A stretch of DNA of 64,000 bases from positions 11,460,501 through 11,524,500 of the forward strand of contig JAPNXP010000001.1 of NCBI GenBank assembly GCA_028753945.1, given 5' to 3'. Below the pieces are notes generated by a model, which saw nothing but the letters and a program-made list of their open reading frames with translations, ran no database searches and was not told the DNA's origin. Position 1 is the first letter of the stretch, and the number at the start of each line of letters is the position of its first letter. A program made the position numbers and the translations under genes. Shown here piece by piece: positions 43,147-55,007 of the stretch. The stretch is from Hexactinellida sp. DTS-2022 (taxonomy: Eukaryota; Porifera; Hexactinellida).

Positions 43147-44382
43147 ATGGCTAGTGCAAATGTGCCAGTAGAGAGTTCCTTCCTGTTAGAGGTGGAGAGA
43201 GCGCGAGCAGAGGTACGGGAGAGAGTAGCCAGAGCTCACCAGGTGCTGCGAGAGAGAGAGACAGCACTGCTGTCAGAGCTGCAGCAGCTAGAGGATGTCT
43301 ACAGGGGAGAGGGAGTAGACAGGCAAGTTGCTCAGCTGAGAACAACCAAGGAACAGACTATTGCTACTCTCTCGGATAACAAGAACAAAGAGTTCCTTGA
43401 ACAGCACGTAGCTCTACTGGACACCCAGATGAGAGAGCTAGCAGCTGATCTCGAGACAGCCAGAGACAGGATGGGACGAGTGGAGCTGGAGTGGGATGGA
43501 GAGCTGGAAGGAATACTGAGAGGGACAGGATCGATTCGAGTGAGAGGAGCACCTGACTACAGGGAGAAAGGAAATCCTGTGACGGTAGCTGGGAAACACA
43601 GAAAGGAGACCTCTACAACACCTGGAGAGTTCTATTATCCTCATTCAATCGCTATAGACTCTGAAACGAATAATATTTATATTTGTGATGGAGGGAATCA
43701 CCGAGTACAAGTCTTTAACGAATCTTTAGAATTCCTATTCGCTTTCAGTAAAGAGATGAAGTTACCACGTGGTATCTGTATCTATCTTAAGAAAGTCTAT
43801 GTCACACAGTTAGGTGCTCATTATCTCACTGTATACTCTACTGAAGGTAGATACATACAATCAGTTGGAAGAAGAGGCGATAAAGAACTGGAATTTATTG
43901 CTCCTTGCGGAGTTGCTGTATCAACAGTGAATAATCTGATTTACATTTGTGACCGTTTGAACGATCGGATTCATTGTCTTAATTTGAATTTAACTTTCAA
44001 TTCATTCATTTCTAAAGTTAACCATCCTAGAGATATCAAGCTGACACCACAAGATATTGTAGTATTGACAGCTGGGAGTCCATATATCCAATTCTATGAT
44101 TACTCACATCAGCTGATTAGACAGATAGTAACACGAGGAGAAGGTAATCAGGTGATTGATCCTTGTTGCTTCTGTCTAGACAGAGATTTCAATATTCTGA
44201 TAACTGACTTATCAGCTGAAAGAGTTCTGATATTCTCTAACAGAGGACAACTGCTGCATAAGTTTGGGAAGAGAGGAGAGGGAAGAGGAGACCTTATCTC
44301 TCCTGCTGGTATAGCTGTGGACAGAGAAGATAGAATTGTAGTAGTGTCTCAGAATCCTAAACACTGTATTCAGTTATTCTAG
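43147..44382 (+). CDS. Coiled-coil NHL-repeat protein, gene 6 (unit B)
   Basis: Intact counterpart of the broken gene 3, 411 aa. Coiled coil about 5-130, linker RVRGAPDYREK, NHL propeller about 148-411. Loop signature YYPH, CDGGNHR, KLPR, LGAHY, APC, CDRLNDR, TAGSPY, DPCCF, LSAE. Outside the linker indel the DNA differs from gene 3 at only scattered sites. Start at the ATG at 43147, again with an out-of-frame ATG five bases upstream. The central part of its propeller is the apparent donor type for gene 7. Neighbours: the foldback element upstream and the PM20D2 copy 4.1 kb downstream. Confidence 0.9.
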   Translation: MASANVPVESSFLLEVERARAEVRERVARAHQVLRERETALLSELQQLEDVYRGEGVDRQVAQLRTTKEQTIATLSDNKNKEFLEQHVALLDTQMRELAADLETARDRMGRVELEWDGELEGILRGTGSIRVRGAPDYREKGNPVTVAGKHRKETSTTPGEFYYPHSIAIDSETNNIYICDGGNHRVQVFNESLEFLFAFSKEMKLPRGICIYLKKVYVTQLGAHYLTVYSTEGRYIQSVGRRGDKELEFIAPCGVAVSTVNNLIYICDRLNDRIHCLNLNLTFNSFISKVNHPRDIKLTPQDIVVLTAGSPYIQFYDYSHQLIRQIVTRGEGNQVIDPCCFCLDRDFNILITDLSAERVLIFSNRGQLLHKFGKRGEGRGDLISPAGIAVDREDRIVVVSQNPKHCIQLF

Positions 44383-45476
44383 TTGTTAACTATTTATACG
44401 GACATTTTATTTGCCGATTCTTGACTACCCTAATTTTGAACCAATTGTGTAATTATGTAACCTTATAGCAGGGCTACTAGCGATAGGTGGGGCAGCATAC
44501 CAACGAAGAATTGGGCATTATTATCAGAATGCGCGTTATCAAATTATAATGACTATATTTTTTAAAAAGTAAATATGACCTTTATAAACGTGGGCCGATA
44601 TTTGCACAACCCTGCCTTATAGAATTCCAAATAGCCCGTATTGTATCTACCCAGTGTGGCTATTGGCACGCATTAATCTCAGCTGCAGACTCTAGCTTCT
44701 AGCTTGAGATAGGACCAGTCCTCTGCAGGTGATAAGCTACCATGCCTCAGGTGTCTATCTCTCTCTTGTGGCAGTAGACTCCGTGCCTTCATATGTCCAC
44801 CAGTCAGATCTGATGGGGACTGAATGCTCAGGGCTAGACGGAGAGTTAACTAAGGCATTGTATTAGGTCGAAATGTAGAGTAGCTATATATGGTGTTGGC
44901 TGAATCCCTGTCTTGATGAAACTGAGTGGGCCAATAAGAGCTCTTAAGGTTGATGCCTAAAACTATATACGTAGTTTGACTTGGCTTTAGTTATAATCGA
45001 CTTCTGCTTTATGATGCCTAGATGGTTTCTAACGTTGGAGTAGCACAATTTAGCCATGTATCCCAATAATTATGGACAATCATGAAATATTTAATACAAA
45101 AAGTCCGGTGTGGAAACAATGCCTGTTGCTATTCCGTATAGAGATGTTTAACTGTGCAGTTATTGGCCATCATTCCAACCCTACTTAATTTTATCAGCAA
45201 TTCGATACATTTTTTTCCGTTAGACAGTTATCTCGATTGTATCATTATTTACAAGTTGTTCGTTCGCGTTACGAGCGTTTTCACATCTTGCATTAGGACT
45301 TACCGACCTAACAAATACTCCTAACATATGTATATATATATATTGGAAATTATATGTGGTTAGATAGACGGTGTAATATTTAAATAAATGCTACTTATAT
45401 ATCGGAAATAAAACTAAAGTTTATTTTAAATGTTAAAAAACGATCTTGCAAGTGCTTAAAATTACATTAGAAAAAA
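44383..45476. other. Spacer after NHL gene 6
   Basis: Nearly identical to 13405-14489. Repeated NHL 3' flank, then unique AT-rich DNA. It ends where a 3-kb insertion begins. No gene seen. Confidence 0.55.
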
Positions 45477-48472
45477 TCCAAAATTGCAGCCTGTGCCGAC
45501 GCATGTTCCTTTGGTGGCACTATATTTTGATTGTGGTTTATTGATAGTGCCTCCAAAGGAACATGCTGTCGGCACAGTCTGCAATTTTGGATTTTTTTTT
45601 CGCCATGTCATCATCACTATGAAGGTGTTAAATTATTTCAAAAAGGTGTTTCAGAAGGCATCGACCCTTAAAGTGTTGGAAGTTTCCATTTAGCTCACTT
45701 AATTTTAGAGATATTCAAGTTTGAGTAGAATATAATAGCTGATGACTCAGCATTTTTAAAGTGCGTGTTGGGTATTCACCCAACTCCAACCAACCCATGC
45801 GAATTATTTAATTCACAAAATTGTAAAAATACATTTTTTTGACGATGTCATCATCACCTCAAGGTGTCAAGACCCACTTGTATAGGTGGTACGTGGCATA
45901 AGGACCAATTGATAAATTGAAAGTTTGTTTCTATCTTGTATCATCTCTGAGATTAATGAAATTTAGCTAATTAGTATAAATAATTAATTAATAAATTAAT
46001 AATTTAACACCATTATTATGTACAGCAAAATAAATTAAGTTCAATTATTTGCAATTATTATTAATTTAAATTGAATTTCACTATAATATTTGAATTCCAC
46101 GTACTCGATAACCCCAATAATCCAATTGGAACCGTCTATAAGTTAAATACAAAAGGAATTAATTATAATTATTTACGTCAGTACATTAATTGTGAAAGAA
46201 TATTCTCGCCGAAATAAATATAATCACTTAATCTGTCGTTGTTGTGGAATGTAAAATCTTAACGGTTCTATCATAAACCATCTTTAGTTTAATGCCATTC
46301 ATTCATTACTTATTAATAATAAATTAAATTATTATTTATTTATTTTAGCAATGTTATCCACGGTGAGTTGAGTAAAGTAAACAAATTCCTTATATAAATT
46401 AATATAATTTAATCCATTGTATAGTAATACTATAATTAAATAGAAGCCAGCTGTAATTTGTAAGTTAAATCAATATAATTATCGCAAGTTGAATCACTAG
46501 AGTAGGATTTAACAAGTTAAATCAATATAATTATTACAAGTTGAAACAATAGAATTAGATTTAACACTTTACTGAAATTGAAGTGTGAGTAAACAAGTAA
46601 ATTTCAACCCCCATTTATGGCAAAAATTAAACCCATTTTAAAAAGATTTCTTCTCCTAACAGACGCAGAATTTTAAGATGAATCCAAATATGAAATAAAA
46701 TTTGGGGGTTTAGTAAAACATATTTTGAGTTATGGACCAGACAAATTTTGAAAGGTGTTAAAGATGTGTCAAAAATTCGTTAATCAAAAATCGTAACCCC
46801 AGGTGCAAATTAGACGGTCCATACGCACCTACATGCCAAGTTTCAGCCCATCAACTATAAAGCTCTGGCCAGGGCACCGTCTACGGAGAAAAAAAAAAAA
46901 TCCAAAATTGCATCCTGTGCCGACGCATGTTCCTTGGATGCACTATTTTTGTTGGTGGTTTATTGATAGTGCCTCCAATGGAACATGCTGTCGGCACAGG
47001 ATGCAATTTTGGATTTTTTTTTCGCCAAGTCATCATCACTATAAAGGTGTTAAATCATTTCAAAAAGGTGTTACAGAAGGCATCGACCCTTAGAGTGGTG
47101 GAAGTTTCGTTTTAGTTCACTTCCTTTTAGCGATATTCAAGTTTGAGTAGAATATAACAACTGATGACTCAGCATTTTTTATGTGAGTGTTGGGTCATCA
47201 CCCAACATGAACTAACCCATTTTTAATATCGAATTAACAAAATTGTAAAAACACATTTTTTTAACGATGTCATCATCACCTCAAGGTGTCAAGACCCACT
47301 TGTATAGGTGCCACGTGCCATAAGGACCAATTGATAAATTGAAAGTTTGTTTCCATCTTCTATGATCTCTGAGATTTATGATATTTAATTAATTAGTATA
47401 TATAATTATTAATATTATTTATAATTTAACACCAATTTCAATGTCAACTTATATTTATTAAGTTTAATTATTTTGTCATAAATTATAAATAAATTAATTT
47501 GTCCATCAAATTTCAATTCCGCACACTCGATAACCCCTAATAAACAAATTGGAAGCATCTATATAAGTCATATACTGACTGAATTAATTATAAATAATTA
47601 CGTCAGTATATTAACAGTGCAATAATATTAACGCAGAAGTAAATATAATCACATAATCTGTCGTTGTTGTGGTATGTAAAATCTTAACGGTTCTATCATA
47701 AACCATCTTTAGTTTAATGCCATTCATTCATTACTTATTGATAATAAATTAATTTATTAGTTATTTATTTTAGCATTGTTATCCACGGTGATTTGAGTTT
47801 AGTCAACAAATTCCTTATATCATTATATCTTATTTAATCCATTGTATAGTAATACTACAATTAAATAGAAGCCAGCTGGAATTTATAAGTTGAATCAATA
47901 TATTTATCTCAAGTTGAAACAATAGAGTAAGATTTAACAAGTTAAATCAATATAATTATTACAAGTTGAAACAATAGAATTAGATTTAACACTTTACTGA
48001 AATTGAAGTGTGAGTAAACAAGTAATTTTAACCGCCATTTATGGCAGAAATAAAAACCTTTATTGAAAGATTTCTTCTCCCATCAGACGCAGAATTTTAT
48101 GGTGAATCCAAATGTGAAATAAAATTTGGGGGTTTAGTAAAACATATTTTGAGTTATGGACCAGACAAATTTTGAAAGGTGTTAAAGATGTGTCAAAAAT
48201 TCGTTAATCAAAAATCGTAACCCCAGGTGCAAATTAGACGGTCCATACGCACCTACATGCCAAGTTTCAGCCCATCAACTATAAAGCTCAGGCCAGGGCA
48301 CCGTCTACGGAGAAAAAATAAAAATAATAAAAATAATAATAATAAAGGCAGTGATTCTAATACTGGGCCACTATACTATAGTATAGTCGGCACAGTAATA
48401 ATAATAAAAATAATAAAGGCAGTGATTCTAATACTGGGCCACTATACTATAGTATAGTCGGCACAGTAAAAA
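45477..48472. repeat. Dimeric 1.42-kb hairpin repeat inserted upstream of dipeptidase copy 2
   Basis: Two direct copies (45477-46900 and 46901-about 48325). Each opens with a hairpin of about 115 bp: TCCAAAATTGCAGCC and its distal inverse, with TGTGCCGACGCATGTTCC paired to GGAACATGCTGTCGGCACA. Each ends in CCGTCTACGGAGAAAA plus an A- or AAT-rich tract. Two copies of a 60-75 bp unit with the palindrome CTATACTATAGTATAG follow (48345-48472). In unit A the flanks are contiguous (ATTAGAAAATGGCC). No coding frame. Family unknown; the hairpin-plus-tandem layout recalls Helentron-derived elements but lacks diagnostic proof. Confidence 0.8.
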
Positions 48473-48524
48473 TGGCCGATATAAGTAATTCCATTAATGA
48501 ATTGAATTTCTGTATATAAGCTAG

Positions 48525-50170
48525 ATGTTAGAAGATAATTTAGAAATTGGAACTATAATGAATGAAACCTTGTTAATCTCTTGCTCTATCATTTCACGTT
48601 ATAAAGACCGTTTCAGAGAAATCAGTTCGTGTCTGTGGAGAAACCCTGAATTAGCTTGTGCAGAATTTTCAGCGCACAAAATTTTAACTGAATTCTTAGC
48701 TCAAAATGAATTCAGTGTAACACCATCTTATTTATTACCAACAGCTTTTAAAGCAACTTTTCATACATCTAGTAACAATCATAAAACAACAATAAATCCT
48801 TGTATTATCTGCGAATATGATGCTCTGCCCAAAATCGGACATGCATGTGGTCACAACTTAATAGCAGTCGCAGGAATAGCTGCCGCAATGATAATTAAAA
48901 ACAATATGGAGTTATTTCCTGATAGATTTCGCGATTGTACATTGACTGTTATAGGTACCCCTGCGGAAGAGGAGGGTGGTGGAAAAATTGATTTAATTAA
49001 AATGGGCGGTTTTCGAGATGTGGATTTCGCGATGATGGTACATCCTTATACTTGTAATATATTATATCCACCTATATTGATGATGGGTTGTTATACAGTT
49101 AATTATTCTCAGCGTGGTGATACGGATGGGAATTGGAATGTTAATTTGGATGCAGCTGTAATGGCTTATAACAATATATCTATGTTAAGACAACAAGTGT
49201 TACCAACTGCGAGGATTCATGGAATAATATTAACAGGTGTGCTTGAATAGATAATAAACAAATTGTTTAATTATATTATGAGAATAAAATATAGTAGATT
49301 TTCATGATCTTTATGAATAATGTTTTTGTTGCTCATTTTGAAAATATTTTTCTATTGATTTTTGGGCTTACTTATTAGTGGCTAACCCTTTTAAATATTT
49401 AACCCGGCTTCGTACAATTAATTTTGATATCAAAAAATGAAATTACCAATGTCTCAAAATTGCATTAGAAAAGGCGTTGGCCGATATATTTAAGTAATTT
49501 CCAATATTTAATAGCGATTATTTACGTTGTCTGTTTACATTAAAATATCATCTGTAAAATAGATTGAAGTTATTAGTAGGTTTTACCATTGAGTATTTCT
49601 TAATCAACAACTGATTTTATTATATTCGAAATCCACACATTTGTATTATCTATAGGAGGCGACCTGTTGATAGAGTCTACACCTGTGGAGATGGAGTGGG
49701 ATATCCGTGCACAGTCAAGTGAAACTTACCGCGATATCGAATTAAGATCGATTAAATCCTTCGAATCTTCTGCCACAGTTTTCAATTGTAAATGCGATAT
49801 TCGCCAACGAACACCTACTCATTATAATATGCTAACTAATTCCAAACTCGCGGAAATATTTCGCGAAAAATCTTCAAAATTCGGAATTAAATTCGATTCT
49901 AAAGAAGATGATCAATTGAAAAGTTCTTTTTCAACTGACATGGGTAACGTATCATATATTTTGCCCAGCATTCATCCCAAATATTATATACCTACTCAGG
50001 GACCCAATCATACTACAGAATTTGCCGTGGCTAGCAACACTGATATCGCAATGGAATGTACTCTAGATGCAGCAAAGGCCTTAGCACTGACTGCAATAGA
50101 GGTTATGTTAAAACCGGGATTGTTTGAAGATGTATTGAAGGAATTCAACTTAACAACAAAACACTTGTAA
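48525..50170 (+). CDS. PM20D2-like M20 metallo-dipeptidase, copy 2 (unit B)
   Basis: Exon 1 is 48525-49236 and exon 2 is 49656-50170, with the same donor and acceptor as copy 1. The predicted protein is about 408 aa. All M20 motifs listed for copy 1 are kept (EYDALP, HACGHN, TPAEEEGGG, VHP, STDMGNVSY, NHT). The SHA-type motif is absent here too, reading SQRGDTDG, so the loss predates the duplication. One base is missing near 50152 (TTAACAACAAA against TTAACCAACAAA), which changes the last codons and ends the protein about 12 residues early, after the conserved fold. Differences such as KMGGF against NLGGF are few. A 3-kb repeat now begins about 50 bp upstream of the start, so the ancestral upstream DNA is displaced and expression may be altered. 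Confidence 0.82.
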
Positions 50171-51216
50171 AACTATTTATTATTAATGCTAATGAATTTG
50201 TATAATTTTTTTAGGAAATACAAATTACTTGGGCTTAGATAAATTATAAAAGTATTAATTATACGAGCCCTTCTGTCTCACATTTTTCAATAAACGATAA
50301 ATATTTACATTAAATATTTGAAAAAATTGAATTCGTAATCAGCATACTTGTTGACCTTTGCTAACATTTGGAAGTTAGGATCTAGGTTCACCATTAAAGG
50401 TTGAGAACCACTGAACTAGAATAGAAATAATGAAAACTGTGTTCCACTAATAAAGGTATATTTGTAATGGATTTCATTTTGTTTTCAAGAAACTAATCAT
50501 TTACATTAATCTATTTACCTTATAGACACTCAATATTTTGTTTCAATACTGATAATATGAATTAAGTAAATTTTAATTATTGATCATTTGTTTGCAAAAC
50601 AAGATCTGGAAGTAAATAGACTAATCTACATGAATCTTTAGAAATAGAAATTTAATTGCGAGACTTGACTCGACGATGATGAGCTCTGAATATTTAGCAC
50701 CTCATTTAGTTTTGCATCCTTGTTATATAGTAATGTCCTAAAATTCTACGCCAGTACAGCATCCATGGTACACTAATACAATGTCTGAAAATTCTATGCA
50801 ACAGGCCTTAATACTGAGTAGATTCTGCTGGACCATGGATTACTTAAGGCCATTGATTATTATCTGACATATCTTTATCTCAATAGCTACTATTGACAGA
50901 CCTGAGAAATGCATTATAATTGTATAGGAAGTTAGGAACATGATATCAAGGCATAAATAACACCCTTTATAATTGTGATATATCACCATTTGATTACGTA
51001 ATCGCTATTTTTCGTGGGAATTATCGTGTTTTTGTATCCTGCTTTTAACATCACATATTGAGACAACATGGCATTTCAATAAAAACAAAAACAGGAAAAA
51101 ATCTGATTTTGCTGACAAAAAGTCAGCCGTTTAGGAGAGTGGGAAGTCCAGGAATAATAACAGAGGAGACGATAGTGAGGCAATACAGGGAGACGAGGGA
51201 GAGGGAAACCAAGAAG
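50171..51216. other. Spacer after dipeptidase copy 2
   Basis: Joins sequences that are 1163 bp apart in unit A (junction at 50390/50391). It carries the remaining tail of the hAT-like MITE (to about 50413), the right arm of the inverted repeat (50733-50810) and a repeat (about 50880-51060) found inverted near 9990-10160 and 37650-37820. No gene. Confidence 0.6.
50289..50294 (+). terminator. Polyadenylation signal of dipeptidase copy 2
   Basis: AATAAA about 120 bp past the shortened frame, aligned with 16308-16313. Confidence 0.5.
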
Positions 51217-51740
51217 ATGTCGCAAGCGGGAGGAGGATCAAAAAAGTTTCTTTATCCAAATTTAACACCCACACCTTCTTACCTGGAAAAACAATTATAC
51301 AACTTTGAACCATGTTCTCCAGTATTTTCATCGCCTACTATGGAAACTACTCTCACAGAATTCTATACACCACAGAATACAATAGAGAGTTCTCTAGATT
51401 TCTTATTAACAGAAGATGAAGCTTACATTCTCTCCCAACAGGAAATACTCACAAATTTCGTAAATTGGTTGGAAACGTTGGATGGTGGTTGTCATGTACA
51501 AGAAACCTGTAAAAAGCCAAAATCATATTTTCCAAGATACTACAAGAATTGAGCCTTATTGATATGAAGGACCCTGATAAGGTTTGTAAATACTTCACTA
51601 AAATCCAAATGAGAAGAGAAATCACAGCAGGAACTTCAGATATGTACCTAACATTTTACTCCTACTTTATGCTGTATTTACACCAGAATTTTAAAGCCGG
51701 GCAGGGGCGGCACGTCATTTCGAAAAGTGATACGGCGGAA
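51217..51740 (+). pseudogene. Tyrosine-recombinase N-terminal-domain-like gene, unit B copy
   Basis: Here the ATG (51217, MSQAGGG) and the first 100 or so codons are intact. These encode a Pro/Ser/Thr-rich leader, then LTNFVNWLETLDGGCHVQETC, a core-binding-domain signature. One A has been lost in the AAAAA run near 51512, shifting the frame. The rest of the domain reads on in another frame from about 51549 (YLTFYSYFMLYLHQ) until an inserted hAT-like MITE cuts it at 51699. Unit A keeps the downstream frame but has lost the start, so the two copies decay in complementary places. No catalytic domain was found downstream. Family call rests on resemblance to the gene at 55008. Confidence 0.5.
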
Positions 51741-51970
51741 AATTTTACTGTATTCTAATGTGGTCCGGCGACGCCGCACAAGGTATTTGAGTGTGGTCCA
51801 CCGATCATAAAAGCATTATTGGATAAATTATCAATGAATTGTTTAATTTCGAACAGATAGAGGTGGTACTACACAGCTGGCCATCCTGAAAGTGGTGCGG
51901 CGACGCCGGACCACTCTGAAAAGTGGTACGGCGCTCGCCGCACCAGCCGTACCGGGTGTGCCGCCCCTGA
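51699..51970. mobile_element. hAT-like MITE inside the 51217 pseudogene
   Basis: Ends GGGCAGGGGCGGCAC and GTGCCGCCCCTGA. Unit A has the uninterrupted TTTTAAAGCCCTATT. GCC is present on both sides, but an 8-bp duplication is not clear. The interior repeats CCGGCGACGCCG-type sequence. Confidence 0.7.
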
Positions 51971-52442
51971 GCCCTATTCCCTTTCGAGAGCTACAAGAAC
52001 GTAGAACAACGGATACACAGATGTGTTAATAATTATCTTTATGCTTAACTACCAAATCTTAAACCTAAATCCGCAAGAAAATTAATATTATAGATAAATA
52101 TATTTCGAGCAGTATAAGGCAAAATATTGTTTGGGGGAATTATTGAAGCACCTATAATATGAAAAGGAGACTACACTATAACTATAGGGCGGCACTTATT
52201 GGATTGAAGTAATTGGGGTAATAACAAAAATAATTGAAATTAGAAAATAGAGAATATAATTATTATAACGACATACATTTTAGAATCAAAGAAACTCGTA
52301 GCAGAAGGGAAGTGAGGTTTGAAGAAAGACGAATAGGCGAGAAAGAAAACAAAGAATAAAATAAAATAAAATGAATTGTTGTTATAAATGGCAAGTGTGG
52401 TGTGTGTATTGAGTGTGTACTTCACTTATTAATTAATTAATA

Positions 52443-52800
52443 ACTGCCCTTGAACGGGACCAATGGACTTAACGGGATTAGGGAACTTGAACGGGATGAA
52501 TGCACTTAATGGAATAATTACACTTGAACGGGACCAATGGACTTAATGTATGGAATGGACTTGAACGGGATTTGTGAACTTAACGGGATAAGGAAACTTG
52601 GAAGAGATAACTAGACGTGAACAGGATGAATCGAATTAACGGGATTAGAGTATTGAACGGGATCAATGGACTTAACTGGATGAATTGACTTCACGGGATC
52701 CATGGACTTAACGGGATTAGGAGACTTGAACGGGACCAATGTCTTTAACGGGATTAATAGATTTGAACGGGATAACTGGACTTGAACGGGACTAATGGAG
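52443..52800. repeat. ACTTGAACGGGAT minisatellite, left array (unit B)
   Basis: Longer than in unit A (about 18 against about 12 degenerate 19-20 bp units), showing copy-number change since duplication. Confidence 0.85.
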
Positions 52801-52858
52801 TATGGACGGAATATAATGCTTAGAGGAATTTCTGAAATGGAATGTACTGCTTAGAGGG

Positions 52859-53332
52859 CATAGGCGGCGGAAGCACTGCGAGCACTGCGAGCATGCGAGC
52901 ACCTATATTTTCTCAGAAAATTTGGGCCTAATTATTTTTAAGGGCATCAACTGCATTTATAACACCAGTGATCAGAATATTCAGATATTCTATTTGGGTT
53001 TAATAGATACAGTAGACTCCGCTTAATAGAGCAACTGGTTAATCGGATCAACCTGACTAATCGGGTCACTTGGCTAGAAACAGAAACATTTAAATAGCGT
53101 TAAATTACTCCGGTTAATCGGGCCAACACCTTTATTCCGCTTAATCGGCTCAAAATGGCCTGGTCCCGACTCCCGATGTGACCCTATTAAGCGGGGTAAA
53201 CTGTAAATTCTGTAATTATGTACTATATTAATTAATAGTCACTTAGTCAGCTATTATTTGGGCCTATTTTTTGTTTTTTGGGCCTAAATGAGGAGTGCTC
53301 GCACCTACATCTAAATGCTTCCGCCGCCACTG
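52859..53332. mobile_element. hAT-like MITE with perfect 8-bp target duplication
   Basis: Ends CATAGGCGGCGGAAGCA and TGCTTCCGCCGCCACTG. TTAGAGGG is duplicated at 52851-52858 and 53333-53340; unit A has one TTAGAGGG (near 19666). It hosts a second element at 53010-53203. Confidence 0.88.
53010..53203. mobile_element. TA-flanked MITE nested in the hAT-like MITE
   Basis: Ends CAGTAGACTCCGCTTAAT and ATTAAGCGGGGTAAACTG. TA at 53008-53009 and 53204-53205. Tigger/pogo-like, 194 bp. Confidence 0.82.
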
Positions 53333-53830
53333 TTAGAGGGCCCCCCAGTGCTGCTGACCCCCCCCCCGCAAAACAAAATTGTATGCAACATTAAAATATA
53401 CATGATCCAACTCTGTTGCATGCAACAGAGTTACATTGTGTATGGTGGGCCCAAGGTTGGAGGGGTTACATATATTTTAAGTGGAAGATAAGATGTACAT
53501 CTAGAAAAGGATTTTCGCGAAATAATCAGATTCAGAAAATATAAAGCAAAAGCGATGGGCAGCTTTATCTAGAATATAATATTGACATTATACATTATGA
53601 GTATAAGAATCACTTTTATGTATCTTAGAATCAGAACTGTATGGCAAATAATAACAACATGCTGCGTTACTGATGGGGAGGAAAAGAAAAACTAGTCTTA
53701 AAGAAGTTAAAGAAGTAAGATATAGGAAATATCTGAATTGTAGTTTCACTGATGAGCAACGAAGAGTATGTGGAAAATATATACTGGCCAGTGGGTGGTA
53801 AATTACGAACACTTATACTCTTATAGTAGA

Positions 53831-54729
53831 CTAGCCGAAAAACCGCCCTCCGGGCGGCATTTTTCTGCTAGTTTACTGTGCTTTACTACGCTTTGTATTT
53901 GGTGGTAAGTTTCATTTTCACGTTTTAATCGCTTTCTCGCTGTATTGGGCGTTTGTTTACAATCATTACCAACACGCGAACGTTTTTTAAGTGGCATACG
54001 TATAGTTGATAACAGGTTTGGATTTTGTATGTAAATTATGACTGAAGTTGGAAAAATATGTCAGCCCGATCTATATATAGTCAGGTTCTTTTATGATAAA
54101 AATTCAAGGGACCATAAATTGTGCATAATAGAGAGACTTCATAATAAGCGAACTCAACTTAGTACAAACCCTATGTAAGTTGTTAAATTGGGACCATAAG
54201 GCTTGTTCATAATAAAGCAGACGAAATCTTGTTCATAATAAGCAGACCTGACTGATAGCAATAGGTATGGCTATTAAATTGTCCTACAATACAAATGTAA
54301 GGTTGAATTTTATTGGTCTATATGTATATTCAATTGATGTATATATTATGGGAAATCATATAGGGATACTGAACACAAATAACTGATTGGATAAATTAAT
54401 TTACTCTCGACCAATTAAATTACAGTCTCAGATAGGCATTATATACTGCACACTTAACAATTGATAGAGACATAAAAATCCTTTTATACTAATTGAATGC
54501 TAGATGCTAATTCATACTGGGACAACCCTCGAATTTAATTGGTTAAAGGTTTTGTCACCTTGGGGATGGGAAGATGTGAATATTTTTCTTAAAAATTCCT
54601 TATCTGGAGTGGTGAGATAATTCCTAGATAATATGCGAAATTTGGTACAGATCGGTTCAGGCATCTCAGAGGAGATGTGAGGACAGACAGACAGACATAC
54701 ACACAGACAGACATTGTATTTTATATATA
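53831..54729. mobile_element. 899-bp insertion with terminal hairpin and GACA tract
   Basis: Unit A reads TAGTAGATTACGC where unit B has TAGA, then this insertion, then TAGATTACGC. It opens with a hairpin (CTAGCCGAAAAACCGCCC paired to GGGCGGCATTTTTCTGCTAG) and closes with ACAGACAGACAGACATAC and a TA-rich tail. It includes a smaller inverted-repeat element from about 54080 to 54253. No usable frame. Superfamily not assigned. Confidence 0.65.
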
Positions 54730-55007
54730 TAGATTACGCAGCTCCAATGTTGCAATTAATATCGGGACCACCATCAAAGCTTTTTAAATTATATGACCCA
54801 GCGTCTGCAATAAAAATTTCGATTATGTATCCGTTATTGTTGAGCATTGCTTTTAGTAATAATTTATACTGAATACAATTTTTTGCATGCAAAAATGTTG
54901 CGGCAAATTAATTAGTTTATTGAAGTAGAAATAACTCAAATAGGATCATTCCAATAAAATATATTATTAAAAAATATCGTTGTAGCTACTCCACACACTT
55001 AAAACGC

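Noticed and set aside
46803-47115. Open frames across the hairpin repeats
   Set aside because: They read through the stem-loop and are not kept between the two 1.42-kb copies.
53831-53880. GC-rich hairpin resembling a bacterial terminator
   Set aside because: It is the end of a repeat insertion in eukaryotic DNA; there is no bacterial gene context.
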